Part shown: piece after piece, positions 45,095 through 55,506 of the stretch | How positions within the stretch are numbered: the first letter of the stretch is position 1 | Layout of the letters: each line of letters opens with the position of its first letter | Source: an uncultured Caulobacterales bacterium | GTDB lineage: Bacteria > Pseudomonadota > Alphaproteobacteria > Caulobacterales > Caulobacteraceae | Assembly (NCBI GenBank): GCA_903837135.1 | Contig: CAILTK010000051.1 | Location: 62,001-126,000 of the forward strand | DNA length: 64,000 bases | Direction: 5' to 3' | Made by a program: the position numbers and the translations under genes | The notes under the pieces: generated by a model | Told to the model about the DNA's origin: nothing | What the model saw: the letters and a program-made list of their open reading frames with translations, nothing else | The model's database searches: none

Positions 45095-47136
45095 ACCTTC
45101 ACCTGGGCGCCGAGCTCGACCACCCGTCCCGGCGGGATGTGGAAGAAGTCGGTGGGGTTGGCCGCGTTCTTCAGCAGGAAGATGTACAGCTTGTCCTGCC
45201 ACAGCGGCATGCCGCGATTGGCGCTCGGCACCACCGAACGGCGGCCGAGAAAGAAGGAGGTCGACATGATGTCGAACTTCAGCCCGCGCTTCTTGCACAG
45301 GTTCAGCGCCTTGGGGACGTTCGGGCTCTCCATGAAGCCGTAGTGGATCACCAGCTTCTTGAAGTCGTCGCTGACCGGGATCAGCTCGAGCCGTTCGTCG
45401 GGCGGAACGCGCGGGGTCTCCGCGGTGCGCACGGTCAGCACGATGTTCTTTTCGTGCAGAACCTTGTTGTGCTTGAGGTTGTGCATCAGCGCCACGGGCG
45501 CGACGTCCGGGTCCGACGTCAGGAAGATGGCCGTGCCTGGCACCTTGTGCGGCGCCCGGGCCTTCAGCATCTCGATCAGGTCGACCAGGGGCACGGAGTC
45601 GCGCCGGGTCTTCTCGGTCAGGATATGGCTGCCGCGCACCCAGGTGGACATGATCAGGAACAGGACGCCGCCGATCAGCAACGGCAGCCAGCCGCCCGAG
45701 GCGATCTTGAGCCCGTTCGCCACCAGGAAGACCGCGTCGATGGTGATCAGGGGGGCCACCAGGAGCAGCACCGCCCACAGCTTCCAGCCCCACATGTGCC
45801 GGGCGACGATGAAGGACAGGATGGTGGTGACCAGCATGGTGCCGGTCACGGCCAGGCCGTAGGCGTTGGTCAGGTTGTCGGCGTTCTGGAACACCAAGAC
45901 CAGCACCAGCACCCCCACCATAAGCATGGTGTTGATCTGCGGCAGGAAGATCTGGCCCGACTGGGTCTCGGAGGTGCGCTTCACGTCCATGCGCGGCAGG
46001 AGGCCGAGCAGTATCCCCTGCTGGCTGAGGGAGAAGGCGCCGGTGATCACCGCCTGGCTGGCGATAACCGCGGCCATCACCGAGATGGCCACCAGGGGAA
46101 TCCGCATGGCCGGGGGCGCCATGACGAAGAACCAGTCGAGATTCTCGAACGGGCGGTGGTGGGCGGCGGTCCAGGTCAGCGCCTTCAGCACGAAGGCGCC
46201 CTGGCCGAGATAGTTCAGCGCCAGGCAGGGCAGGGCGAAGAACAGCCAGGAGGCCTGAATCGGCCAGCGCCCGAAATGGCCCATGTCGGCGTAGAGCGCT
46301 TCGGCGCCGGTCACGGTCAGGAACACCGACCCCAGGACCAGGAAGCCGACCAGACCGTGGCGGATCATGAACTCGACGGCGAAGTGCGGGCTCAGCGCCA
46401 GCAGCACGCCGGGATCGTCGACGATGTGCACGGCGCCGATGGCGCCGATGGCGATGAACCAGACCACCATCACCGGCCCGAACAGCTTGGCGACGCTGGC
46501 CGTGCCGCGCGCCTGCACGATGAACAGGCCCACGAGGATGACGAAGGCGGCGATGGTGATCTCGTGCGGGGTCACCAGATGGCGGATCTGCGGGATGTCA
46601 TGCAGGCCCTGGAAGGCGCCGAGCACGGAGATGGCCGGGGTGATCACCGCGTCGCCGTAGAACAGCGCGGCGCCGATCACGCCGAGCAGGAAGACCACCC
46701 GGGTCCGCTTGCCGAGCGCGCGCTGCGCCAGCGCCATCAGCGACAGCACGCCGCCTTCGCCCTTGTTGTCCGCCCGCATGACGAACAGCACGTATTTGAT
46801 CGTCACCACGATCAGCAGCGCCCAGATCGCCAGGGAGACCACGCCCAGCACCGCGGGCCGGGTCATGGGATCCTTCATCGCCTGGCCGATCGCCGCGTTG
46901 AAGGCGTAGAGCGGGCTCGTGCCGATGTCGCCGAACACCACCCCGACCGACCCGATCGCCAGACCCCAGAAGGTCTTGCGGCTGTGCGGGTGGGCATGGT
47001 GAGGTGTCGCCTCGTCGGCGGCGCCATGGGCGTCGGGCTTGATCGAGGCGTCGGACTTTTCAGTCGTTACTGGGAATATCTTCGAGGGCTCCTCGTCCGC
47101 GGTGGACGGGGTCGCGCCATAGGCCTGGACAGCCAT
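45091..47136 (-). CDS. kup: Kup-type potassium transporter
   Basis: A 681-residue inner-membrane K+/H+ symporter with 12 predicted helices followed by a soluble C-terminal region of about 150 residues. Family signatures: GLAIGSVGVVFGDIGTSPLYAF, KYVLFVMRADNKGEGGVLSLMAL, FYGDAVITPAISVLGAFQGL, GAEALYADMGHFGRWPI. A 50-residue His/Pro-rich cytoplasmic leader precedes helix 1. It is divergent from the Rrf2 gene. The stop codon lies in a palindromic repeat that probably ends the transcript. Confidence 0.96.
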   Translation of the reverse strand: MAVQAYGATPSTADEEPSKIFPVTTEKSDASIKPDAHGAADEATPHHAHPHSRKTFWGLAIGSVGVVFGDIGTSPLYAFNAAIGQAMKDPMTRPAVLGVVSLAIWALLIVVTIKYVLFVMRADNKGEGGVLSLMALAQRALGKRTRVVFLLGVIGAALFYGDAVITPAISVLGAFQGLHDIPQIRHLVTPHEITIAAFVILVGLFIVQARGTASVAKLFGPVMVVWFIAIGAIGAVHIVDDPGVLLALSPHFAVEFMIRHGLVGFLVLGSVFLTVTGAEALYADMGHFGRWPIQASWLFFALPCLALNYLGQGAFVLKALTWTAAHHRPFENLDWFFVMAPPAMRIPLVAISVMAAVIASQAVITGAFSLSQQGILLGLLPRMDVKRTSETQSGQIFLPQINTMLMVGVLVLVLVFQNADNLTNAYGLAVTGTMLVTTILSFIVARHMWGWKLWAVLLLVAPLITIDAVFLVANGLKIASGGWLPLLIGGVLFLIMSTWVRGSHILTEKTRRDSVPLVDLIEMLKARAPHKVPGTAIFLTSDPDVAPVALMHNLKHNKVLHEKNIVLTVRTAETPRVPPDERLELIPVSDDFKKLVIHYGFMESPNVPKALNLCKKRGLKFDIMSTSFFLGRRSVVPSANRGMPLWQDKLYIFLLKNAANPTDFFHIPPGRVVELGAQVKV

Positions 47137-47339
47137 TCAGCTCCTCCGGAGGGCGCGGATGTGGGGCACTCCTCGTTAAACGCAAGCGACGCTGCAGTCG
47201 TTGCGGCGGGCGCGATACGCCTATTTTCGGCGGCATTCAATCGCGGCGACGTCGCGGCCGGCGGCGCAGCGACCGGGCGCCTCATTGAATGGCGTGGTAT
47301 GGGGCCTACTTTCGTAGTTGAACCGGGTTTGTCATTTCC

Positions 47340-47774
47340 ATGTCCGACAGCCAACGCTTCCCCGTCGCCGCGCACGCCCTGGCGTATCTGGCGCACGCCC
47401 ATGCGTGCGGCCCGGAGAGCGCGGTGTCGAGCGGCGAACTCGCGGCGTCGATGCCGACCAACCCCGTGGTGGTGCGCCGGGTGACCGCCCTGCTGGCCAA
47501 GGCCGGGCTGATCGCGACCCGCGCCGGGGCGTCCGGCGGGGCGTGGCTGACGACCAAGCCGGAGACCATCACCCTCGACCGCGTCTTGCGCGCGGTGAAC
47601 GGCTGCGCTCATCTCGGGTCGCCGCCGCCGGGGGCTAAGGGATGCCCTGTCGGCGAGAAGATTCCCGACGCGGTGCGCCTCGCCATCGAGGCGGCCGATC
47701 AGGCGGCGGCCGAGCGTCTTTCGAGGATCACCGTGGCGGACCTGCTGGCGCACGCGACGGCCAAGGCCGCCTGA
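47340..47774 (+). CDS. Rrf2-family transcriptional regulator
   Basis: A 144-residue winged-helix regulator (FPVAAHALAYLAHAHACG, SSGELAASMPTNPVVVRRVTALLAKAGLIATRAGASGGAWL). The region where IscR/NsrR carry three cluster cysteines has only two (NGCAHLGSPPPGAKGCPVG), so a standard cluster is uncertain; disulphide-type redox sensing is possible. It is divergent from kup, with CTACTTTCGTAG (47306-47317) in between as a possible operator. Targets are unknown. Confidence 0.88.
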   Translation: MSDSQRFPVAAHALAYLAHAHACGPESAVSSGELAASMPTNPVVVRRVTALLAKAGLIATRAGASGGAWLTTKPETITLDRVLRAVNGCAHLGSPPPGAKGCPVGEKIPDAVRLAIEAADQAAAERLSRITVADLLAHATAKAA

Positions 47775-47790
47775 CGCACCGCGCGGAACA

Positions 47791-47809
47791 GCGGGAACCG
47801 GTTTCCCGC
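47791..47809. terminator. Hairpin between convergent rrf2 and glutamate dehydrogenase genes
   Basis: GCGGGAA (47791-47797), loop CCGGT, TTCCCGC (47803-47809). It contains the GGGAACCGGTTTCCC phrase shared with the dispersed palindromic elements and lies in the 58-base gap between two convergent stops, so a shared terminator is likely. Confidence 0.55.
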
Positions 47810-47832
47810 GAGACCGATGCGATCCGCTGAAG

Positions 47833-50800
47833 TCAGAGCAGACCGCCGGCTTCCTTGAGCGCCGCGTTGGCGATGGTCAGCTTGGCGAAGGACCAGCCGC
47901 CGCCGCCGGCTTCGATATCGGAGATCACGGCCCTGGCCCGCTCCACGGCCGCCCGACGGGGGGCGATCCAGGCCTCCAGCGCCGCGTCCACGTCGGCGAC
48001 GTCCTCCGCTTCGACCGTGGCCAGGCTGGCCGCGATGGCGCCGGCCCTCAGCAGCTGTTCGCCGAACAGCTCGACGATCAGGCCCCGCAGAGCCTGGCGC
48101 TCGTAAGGGTCGGACGGCTGGATCGCCGCCGCCGCGGCCCGCAGCCGGTCGAACCCGAACACGCCGCCCGCGGCGTGATAGAGGCGTCCGGCCGACACCG
48201 GCGCCAGCCCCGCGCTGGCGGCGAGGTCGGCGATGTTGATCGCCGCCGTCATCGGCCGCAGCGCCGCCACCGCGGCCGCCACCGCCGCCGGAACGCCGCT
48301 CTCGACGAACCGCCTGGCCCGTTCGTCCGCGCCCTCGCGCTCGAACGGCGAAAGGATCGCCGCGCCTTCGGCCTGAAGGGCGTCGGCGGCGGGCCGATAG
48401 GTGTCGATCAGGCCCTGGACCGTCGACGTCTGCACCGCCGCGCGGCGGGCCAGCCAGAAGGTCTGTCCGCGCAGGACATCGGCGATCTCGCGGTAGAGCA
48501 TCAGTTGCGCCGCCGCGGAAGCCTTGAGGTCGAGGGCGCCGGCGGCGACCCAGGCCTCGTCGAGACGGAAGATCTGCCGGGCCGCCTCGAACGCCCGGAC
48601 CAGGGCCGCGGCGTCGCAGGGAACCGCGCTCTTCAGCCGCGCGGCGAACGTCGGGCCGGTCATGTCGACGACGGTGTTGGCGACGACCGTGGCGATGATC
48701 TCGCGGCGCAGACGGTGGCTGCGCATCTCGGCGTCGAACCGGCCGAGCTGGGCGGGAAAATAGGCCGCCAGGGTCTTCTCGAAATAGGGATCGTCGGGGG
48801 CGTCGGAGGCCACGATCTCGGCGGACAGCTCGAGCTTGCCGTAGGCGGTCAGCACGGCGAGCTCCGGCCGGGTGAGACCCCGCCCGGCAGCCATCAGGTC
48901 GGCCATCGCCGCGGCGCGCGGAAGCCCCTCGACCTTGCGGTCGAGCCGGCCGCGGGCCTCGAGGTCGAGCATGAACCGGCCCTGGGCGTCGAGGTCGGCC
49001 ACGGCCGAGACCTCCTGCAGCGACAGCCCCAGGGTCTGATTGTAGTTGTGGGCGAGCACGTGGGCCCCGACCGCGTCGGTCATCTCCACCAGCAGAGGGT
49101 CGCGGTCGGATGGGCTGAGGTCGCCGAGCGCCTCGGCCTGATTGGTCAGGATCTTGATGTTCACCTCGTGGTCCGAGGTGTCGACGCCGGCGGAGTTGTC
49201 TATGGCGTCGGTGTTGATCCGTCCCCCGCGGCCTTCCGGCCCGCCGGTGCGGGCGTAGGCGATCCGGCCGGCCTGGGTCAGGCCGAGGTTGGCGCCTTCG
49301 CCGACCACCTGCACCCGCAGTTCCGCGCCATCGATCCTTATGGCGTCGTTGGCCTTGTCGCCGACGTCGGCGTTGCTCTCGGTCGCCGCCTTCACATAGG
49401 TGCCGATGCCGCCGAGGTAGAGCAGCTCCACCCGCGCCTTGAGGATGGCGCGCATGACGTCGCTGGGCGCGGTCTCGCCGGGCGGAAGCTCCAGGAGCGC
49501 CGCCGCCTCGGGGCTCAGCACCAGCGTCTTGGCGGCGCGCGGGAACACCCCGCCGCCTTTGGAGATCAACGCCTTGTCGTAGTCGTCCCACGAGGAGCGC
49601 GGCAGGCCGAACAGCCGGTCGCGTTCCTTCCAGCTCGCCTCGGGCAGGGGATCGGGATCGATGAAGATATGCCGGTGGTCGAAGGCGGCGACGAGGCGGG
49701 CGGCCTTCGACAGCAGCATGCCGTTGCCGAACACGTCGCCCGACATGTCGCCGACGCCGACGACCGTGAACGGCTGGGTCTGGATGTCCTTGCCGAGCTC
49801 GCGGAAGTGCCGCTTGACCGCCTCCCAGGCGCCGCGGGCGGTGATGCCCATGGCCTTGTGGTCGTAGCCGTGGCTGCCGCCGGAGGCGAAGGCGTCGCCG
49901 AGCCAGAAGCCGTAGGTCTGGGCCACGCCGTTGGCGATGTCGGAAAACGTCGCCGTGCCCTTGTCGGCGGCGACCACCAGATAGGGATCGTCGCCCTCGT
50001 GGCTGACCACGTCGGCGGGTCGTACGACGCGGCCGTTGGCGTCGAGGTTGTCGGTGATGTCGAGAAGGCCGCACAGGAAGGTGGTGTAGGCTTCGACCGC
50101 CTCGGCGCGGATGGCCTCGGCGCCGCCGCCGCGGGGCAGGTGCTTCGGGAAGAAGCCGCCCTTGGCCCCCACGGGAACGATCACCGCATTCTTCACCTGC
50201 TGGGCCTTCACCAGGCCGAGCACTTCGGTGCGGAAGTCGTCGCGCCGGTCCGACCAGCGCAGCCCGCCGCGCGCGACCGGCCCGAAGCGCAGGTGCACGC
50301 CCTCCACCCGAGGCGACCAGACGAAGATCTCCCGGAACGGTTTGGGGGCGGGCAGGTCGTCGAGTTCGCGCGAGGCGATCTTGAACGAGATGTAGGGCTT
50401 GGGCGCCCCGTCCGGGCCGGTCTGGTAGAAGTTGGTCCGCTGCATGGCGCGCACCACCAGGGCCAGACGCCGCAAGGCCCGGTCGTGGTCGAGGCTCTCG
50501 ACCTCCTGCAGGGCTTCGACGATGTCGGAGAAGATGGCGTCGGCCTGGGCCTGCCGCTGCTCGGCGTCGGCGGCGATGGCCGGGTCGAACCGGGTGCGGA
50601 ACAGATCGAGGATCAGGCGGGCGATCCCGGGGAAGGCGCTCAGCGCCTGCTCCTGCACGCCTTGCGACGGATCGAGCCCCGACTGCTGGCGGTAGCGGGC
50701 GACGGCCCGCACGAGCGCCGCCTCGCGCCACGACACGCCCAGCTCCAGCACCAGCCGGTTGAAGCCGTCGCTCTCGGTGGCGCCGGTCCAGATCGCGAAG

Positions 50801-52703
50801 AAGGTGTCCTCGAACGGCGTCTTCACGTCGTCGAACACCAGGTGCTCGCCGCGCTCGTCCTGCAGTTCGAACTCGTGCACCCAGACCGTGGCCGCCGACC
50901 CGTCCGGCTCCTGGCGGCGGACCGGAAAGCCGTTCTCCGTCAGCGCCTTCAGGCCCATGCTTTCAAGGATCGGCACCACGTCGGCCAGGGTGACGAAGGC
51001 GCCGGCGCGGTAGAGCTTGATGCGGAACGACAGCTTGGAATCGTCGCCGTGACGATAGGCGCGGATGCGAAGCGCGCCGCCGTCGTCCTCCCGCAGGGTC
51101 TCGATCACGTGCAGGTCGGCGAGGGCGTCCTCGGCCGAGTTGCGGTCGCGATAGCCGGCGGGAAACGCCCCGGCGTAGCGGGACAGAAGCTCGCCCACCC
51201 GGCCCGGGGCCACGCCGCCGTCGCGGGCCGCGGCTTCGAACCGGTCCGACCAGGTGCGGACCTGTTCGGCGATCTCGGCCTCGAGCTGGCGAGGATCGGG
51301 CGAGGGATGCGCGCCCGGCGATACGCCGATGATGAAGTGGAGGCGCGCCAGCGGCTGGTCGGAGGAGGTCAGGTAGACCGCCGAGACCCGCCCGCCGAAG
51401 GCTTCGGCCAGGATCCTGCCGGCGCTCTGCCCACGTTCTGATCATAGCGGTCGCGGGGCACGAACAGGAGCACCGAGACGAAGCGGTCGAAGGGGTCGGG
51501 ACGGGTGAACAGGCGCACCCGCGGGCGATCCGACAGATGCAGAATGCCGGTGGCGATGTCGAAGAGGTCGGCCTCCTCGATCTGGAAGAGCTCGTCGCGC
51601 GGGTAGGCCTCGAGAATGTTGCGCAGGCGTTTTCCGTTGTGCGCCGAGGGATTTTCGCCCGCCCGTCGCAGGACGCTGTCGATCTTGCGGCGGACCAGCG
51701 GCAGGTCGTGGGCGGGCTCGTCGTAGGCCTCGGCGGTGAACAGGCCGACGAAGCGGATCTCGCCATAGGCCCGGCCGTCGGCGTCGTACCGTTTGACGCC
51801 GATGTAATCCATGTAGGTGCGGCGGTGGACGCGCGCGCGCAGGTTCGACTTGGCCACCACAAGCGGGGCGGCGTCCTCGAGATAGGCGGCGAGGCCGGAG
51901 GCCAGCACGGCGGGCTCCGAGGCGCGCCGCAGCACCGAGCGGGTCACGTCGCGCAGGACGCCGAGGCCGTCCTCGGCGCGAAACTTCGGTTCTTCCGGGG
52001 CGTAGTCGCCGTCGGCCAGGCGCGGGTACTCATAGGTCCGCGCGCCGAGGAAGACGAAGCGATCGCCGGTCAGCCACCGCAGGAAGGCGGTGTATTCGGC
52101 CTTGCCGTAGGCGCCCTCCGGGGCGGTGGAGGACTCCAGCTCGGTCGCCGCGCTCGCCATCAGGGCCAGCATGGCCGGAAAGTCGGCGACCGACGCCGCC
52201 ACATCGGCCAGGGTCGCCTGCATGCCCGCCGTCAGCGCCTCGCGGCGGTCCTCGCCGACCGGCTCCATCAGCACGACGATGATGGAGGTGTCGCGATCCG
52301 CCAGGCGGACCACCGGGTGGAACATCGCCTTGACCAGGTAGCCTTCGTCGCCAAGTTCGCCCATCACGCTGTCGACCAGGAAGGGCTTGTCGCTCTGGAC
52401 GGCGAGCAGCAGGTCCATCGGCAGGCGCTCTCCCGCCGCGCCATGGGACGGCAGGATCTGCACCAGGGGCTCGCGGGTGGGCGCGGCGGCGGTCGCCGCG
52501 GTCCAGGCCGCGCCGAGGTTGGCGATCAGATCCTCGCTGGAAAGGTCCGGCGCCTCGTCGGGTCTCCAGTCCTCGATCGCCTGATCGAGAAAATCATGCG
52601 CGGCGGCGTCGAGGCGTTCGCGGCCCAGCGCTCGCGCGAAACTTCTTTGGAGAGAATCCCTCTCCGCCTCCCTGGGGTCTCGGGAGGTTTTGACGCCGCT
52701 CAT
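47833..52703 (-). pseudogene. NAD-specific glutamate dehydrogenase, very large type, single-base frameshift
   Basis: Two frames together encode a 1,623-residue enzyme of the 180-kDa NAD-GDH family (glutamate to 2-oxoglutarate and ammonia). The 5' part starts at 52703 (MSGVKTSRDPREAERDSLQR) and holds the ACT-like regulatory region. It is in frame to about V424 (DRYDQNV), then reads RAPAGSWPKPS and stops at 51369. The frame resumes as GRILAEAFGGR and runs to 47833, including ARGGLRWSDRRDDFRTEV and PVGAKGGFFPK of the catalytic core. One extra G in the GGG at 51430-51432 (minus strand) restores a single frame. Likely a sequencing error or recent mutation. Confidence 0.9.
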
Positions 52704-53005
52704 GGTCGTTTCCGTCGTTTTCTCAGCCGTTATGGCCCGTTTTGGCGCAATTTGATGTCCAAACGCTAACGAACACCCCGCACGACGACGGCGAGGCGCG
52801 CCCCGCCCGAATATGAAAGCGCCGCCGACGGCGATTGCACGTCGGCGGCGCATGGCCTCGCCGCGGGGGAACGGCTCGACCTTACGACGACGCGGGGCTC
52901 GTGGGGGGACGGGGATCGCGTCGTCGGTCGGAGAGGGTATTCCGACCGCTCCAAGATAGGCGCCCGACTCCGGGGGCGCCATATCCCGCCACGAGAATCG
53001 TCCGT
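52704..53005. other. 302-base gene-free spacer between AI-2E permease and glutamate dehydrogenase
   Basis: No coding region is seen. Near the glutamate-dehydrogenase start is a moderately AT-rich stretch (52711-52775) likely to hold its promoter. The centre holds a strong hairpin (52819-52851). The remainder (52860-53005) is GC-rich without a motif I recognise. Confidence 0.5.
52819..52851 (-). terminator. 12-bp perfect stem-loop, probable terminator of the AI-2E permease gene
   Basis: GCGCCGCCGACG (52819-52830) pairs perfectly with CGTCGGCGGCGC (52840-52851) around a nine-base loop GCGATTGCA. Read leftward, the stem is followed by TTTCATATTC, a weak T-rich tail, consistent with intrinsic termination of the leftward transcript. 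Confidence 0.55.
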
Positions 53006-54097
53006 TCACGCTTCCGTTACGGGATGCCCCGACCTGGGGTGGCGGCCGGGTCGGGTCAGCACGGGCTCCTGCTCCGGCGCCCCGTCGCCCGACAGCAGGA
53101 TGGCGATCCACCGCGATCCCTCGAACTGCGCCAGGACGATGATCCCCGTCACCGTCAGCGGCGTCGACAGGAACATGCCGGGGATGCCCCAGATCGCGCC
53201 CCAGAACGCCAGCGACAGCAGGACCACGACCGGGTCGATGTTCAGGCTGTCGCGCTGCATGCGGGGCTGGATCACATTGCCGACCACGAACATGATCAGC
53301 TCGAGCCCGATGAACAGGAACAGGGCGGGCCAGAAGGTCGGGAACTGCACCAGCGCGAACAGCGGCGGCAGTACGGTGCCGATCGCGCCGCCGATCACCG
53401 GCACATAGACCGCGACGAAGATCAGGAAGGCCCAGAAGGTGGCGTTGGGCAGGCCGATCATCGCCATCAGGCCCCAGGCCCCGGCGGCGATCGCCGCGCC
53501 CGTCACCGACTGGATCCACAGATAGCGCTCGAGGCCGTTGCGGATGCGGACGAAGACGGCGGTGGCGTGGGTGCGTTCGTGCGCGTCGGGGAACAGGGCG
53601 TCGACCTTCCGCTCGAAGCCCTGCCGCGAGGCGATCAGGAAGCCGAGGTAGATCAGCACCAGGGTCGCCCCGCCGCCGAAGGCCTGCAGGGCGCGCGCCA
53701 CGTCGCCGATGTATTTCTGCGGGTCGATCTGGTTGATGATCTGCTGCACCGTCGGCGGCACGTGCACGCCGAGCGCCCCGCCGATCTGGGCGATGACGGC
53801 GTTGAGCCGCGGCAGGTCCTTGATCATCTCCTGGATGAACCCGGCTGTGTTGTTGACCACCACATAGACGGTCAGGCCGAACCCCAGGGCCGTCAGGACC
53901 AGCGCGACGGGCAGGGCGGCCCACTCGGGCAGGAACGGCGTGCGCGCCAGGAGCCGCGCGAAGCCGTCGACCATCACCATCAGGAACAGGGCCAGCACCA
54001 GCGGCGTCAGGATGGCGGCGCCCCACAGCAGCGCGCCCCCCGCCAGGATCACCGCCACCACGACGATGGCGTTGCGCGACACTCCCGAATTCGTCAT
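53006..54097 (-). CDS. AI-2E family (TqsA/PerM-like) membrane permease
   Basis: A 363-residue inner-membrane protein with about seven or eight helices: two at the N-terminus (AIVVVAVILAGGALLWGAAI, LVLALFLMVMVDGFARLL), a soluble-looking segment at 95-150 (VPPTVQQIINQIDPQKYIGD), then a helical bundle with VYVPVIGGAIGTVLPPLFAL and NVIQPRMQRDSLNIDPVVVLLSL, the family signature. Members export small molecules or ions, and the AI-2 link is not general. It is divergent from metK, 174 bases apart. Confidence 0.9.
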   Translation of the reverse strand: MTNSGVSRNAIVVVAVILAGGALLWGAAILTPLVLALFLMVMVDGFARLLARTPFLPEWAALPVALVLTALGFGLTVYVVVNNTAGFIQEMIKDLPRLNAVIAQIGGALGVHVPPTVQQIINQIDPQKYIGDVARALQAFGGGATLVLIYLGFLIASRQGFERKVDALFPDAHERTHATAVFVRIRNGLERYLWIQSVTGAAIAAGAWGLMAMIGLPNATFWAFLIFVAVYVPVIGGAIGTVLPPLFALVQFPTFWPALFLFIGLELIMFVVGNVIQPRMQRDSLNIDPVVVLLSLAFWGAIWGIPGMFLSTPLTVTGIIVLAQFEGSRWIAILLSGDGAPEQEPVLTRPGRHPRSGHPVTEA

Positions 54098-54186
54098 TGC
54101 GCGCCGTTCCGAACCATCCGCCGACTGTCGTCGCGCCCGGCGCCCGGGTCAACGTCGGCGGCAAGCCCGGAACCACACTTGCAGAC

Positions 54187-54202
54187 ATAAAGATATCTTT
54201 AT
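54187..54202. promoter_or_regulatory. Palindromic operator inside the metK promoter
   Basis: ATAAAGATATCTTTAT is a perfect 16-base palindrome filling the spacer between TTGCAG (-35-like, 54179-54184) and TATGGT (-10-like, 54202-54207, 17-base spacing). A repressor of SAM or methionine metabolism, for example an ArsR-type SahR, would fit; the regulator is not in the window. Confidence 0.65.
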
Positions 54203-54271
54203 ATGGTGTCCGCCGTTCATGGCCGGCCCGGGCGGAGCCCGGGCGCGGCGACCGGCTCGCGGAGAGTACTC

Positions 54272-55447
<1,176 letters not shown>

Positions 55448-55506
55448 GCCGATCCTCAGGACGCCGATGGGATGACCCGGCGGGCGGGAGAGCCTATCTT
55501 CCGCCC

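Noticed and set aside
45139-47484. 781-residue open frame antisense to kup
   Set aside because: Composition (Gln/His/Asp/Arg) is that of complement of membrane-helix codons; not a protein family.
48175-51441. 1,088-residue open frame antisense to glutamate dehydrogenase
   Set aside because: No recognisable motif and a composition typical of antisense frames in GC-rich genes.
54208-54271. SAM riboswitch in the metK leader
   Set aside because: Only a GC-rich hairpin; conserved SAM-II or SAM/SAH riboswitch sequence was not found by eye.
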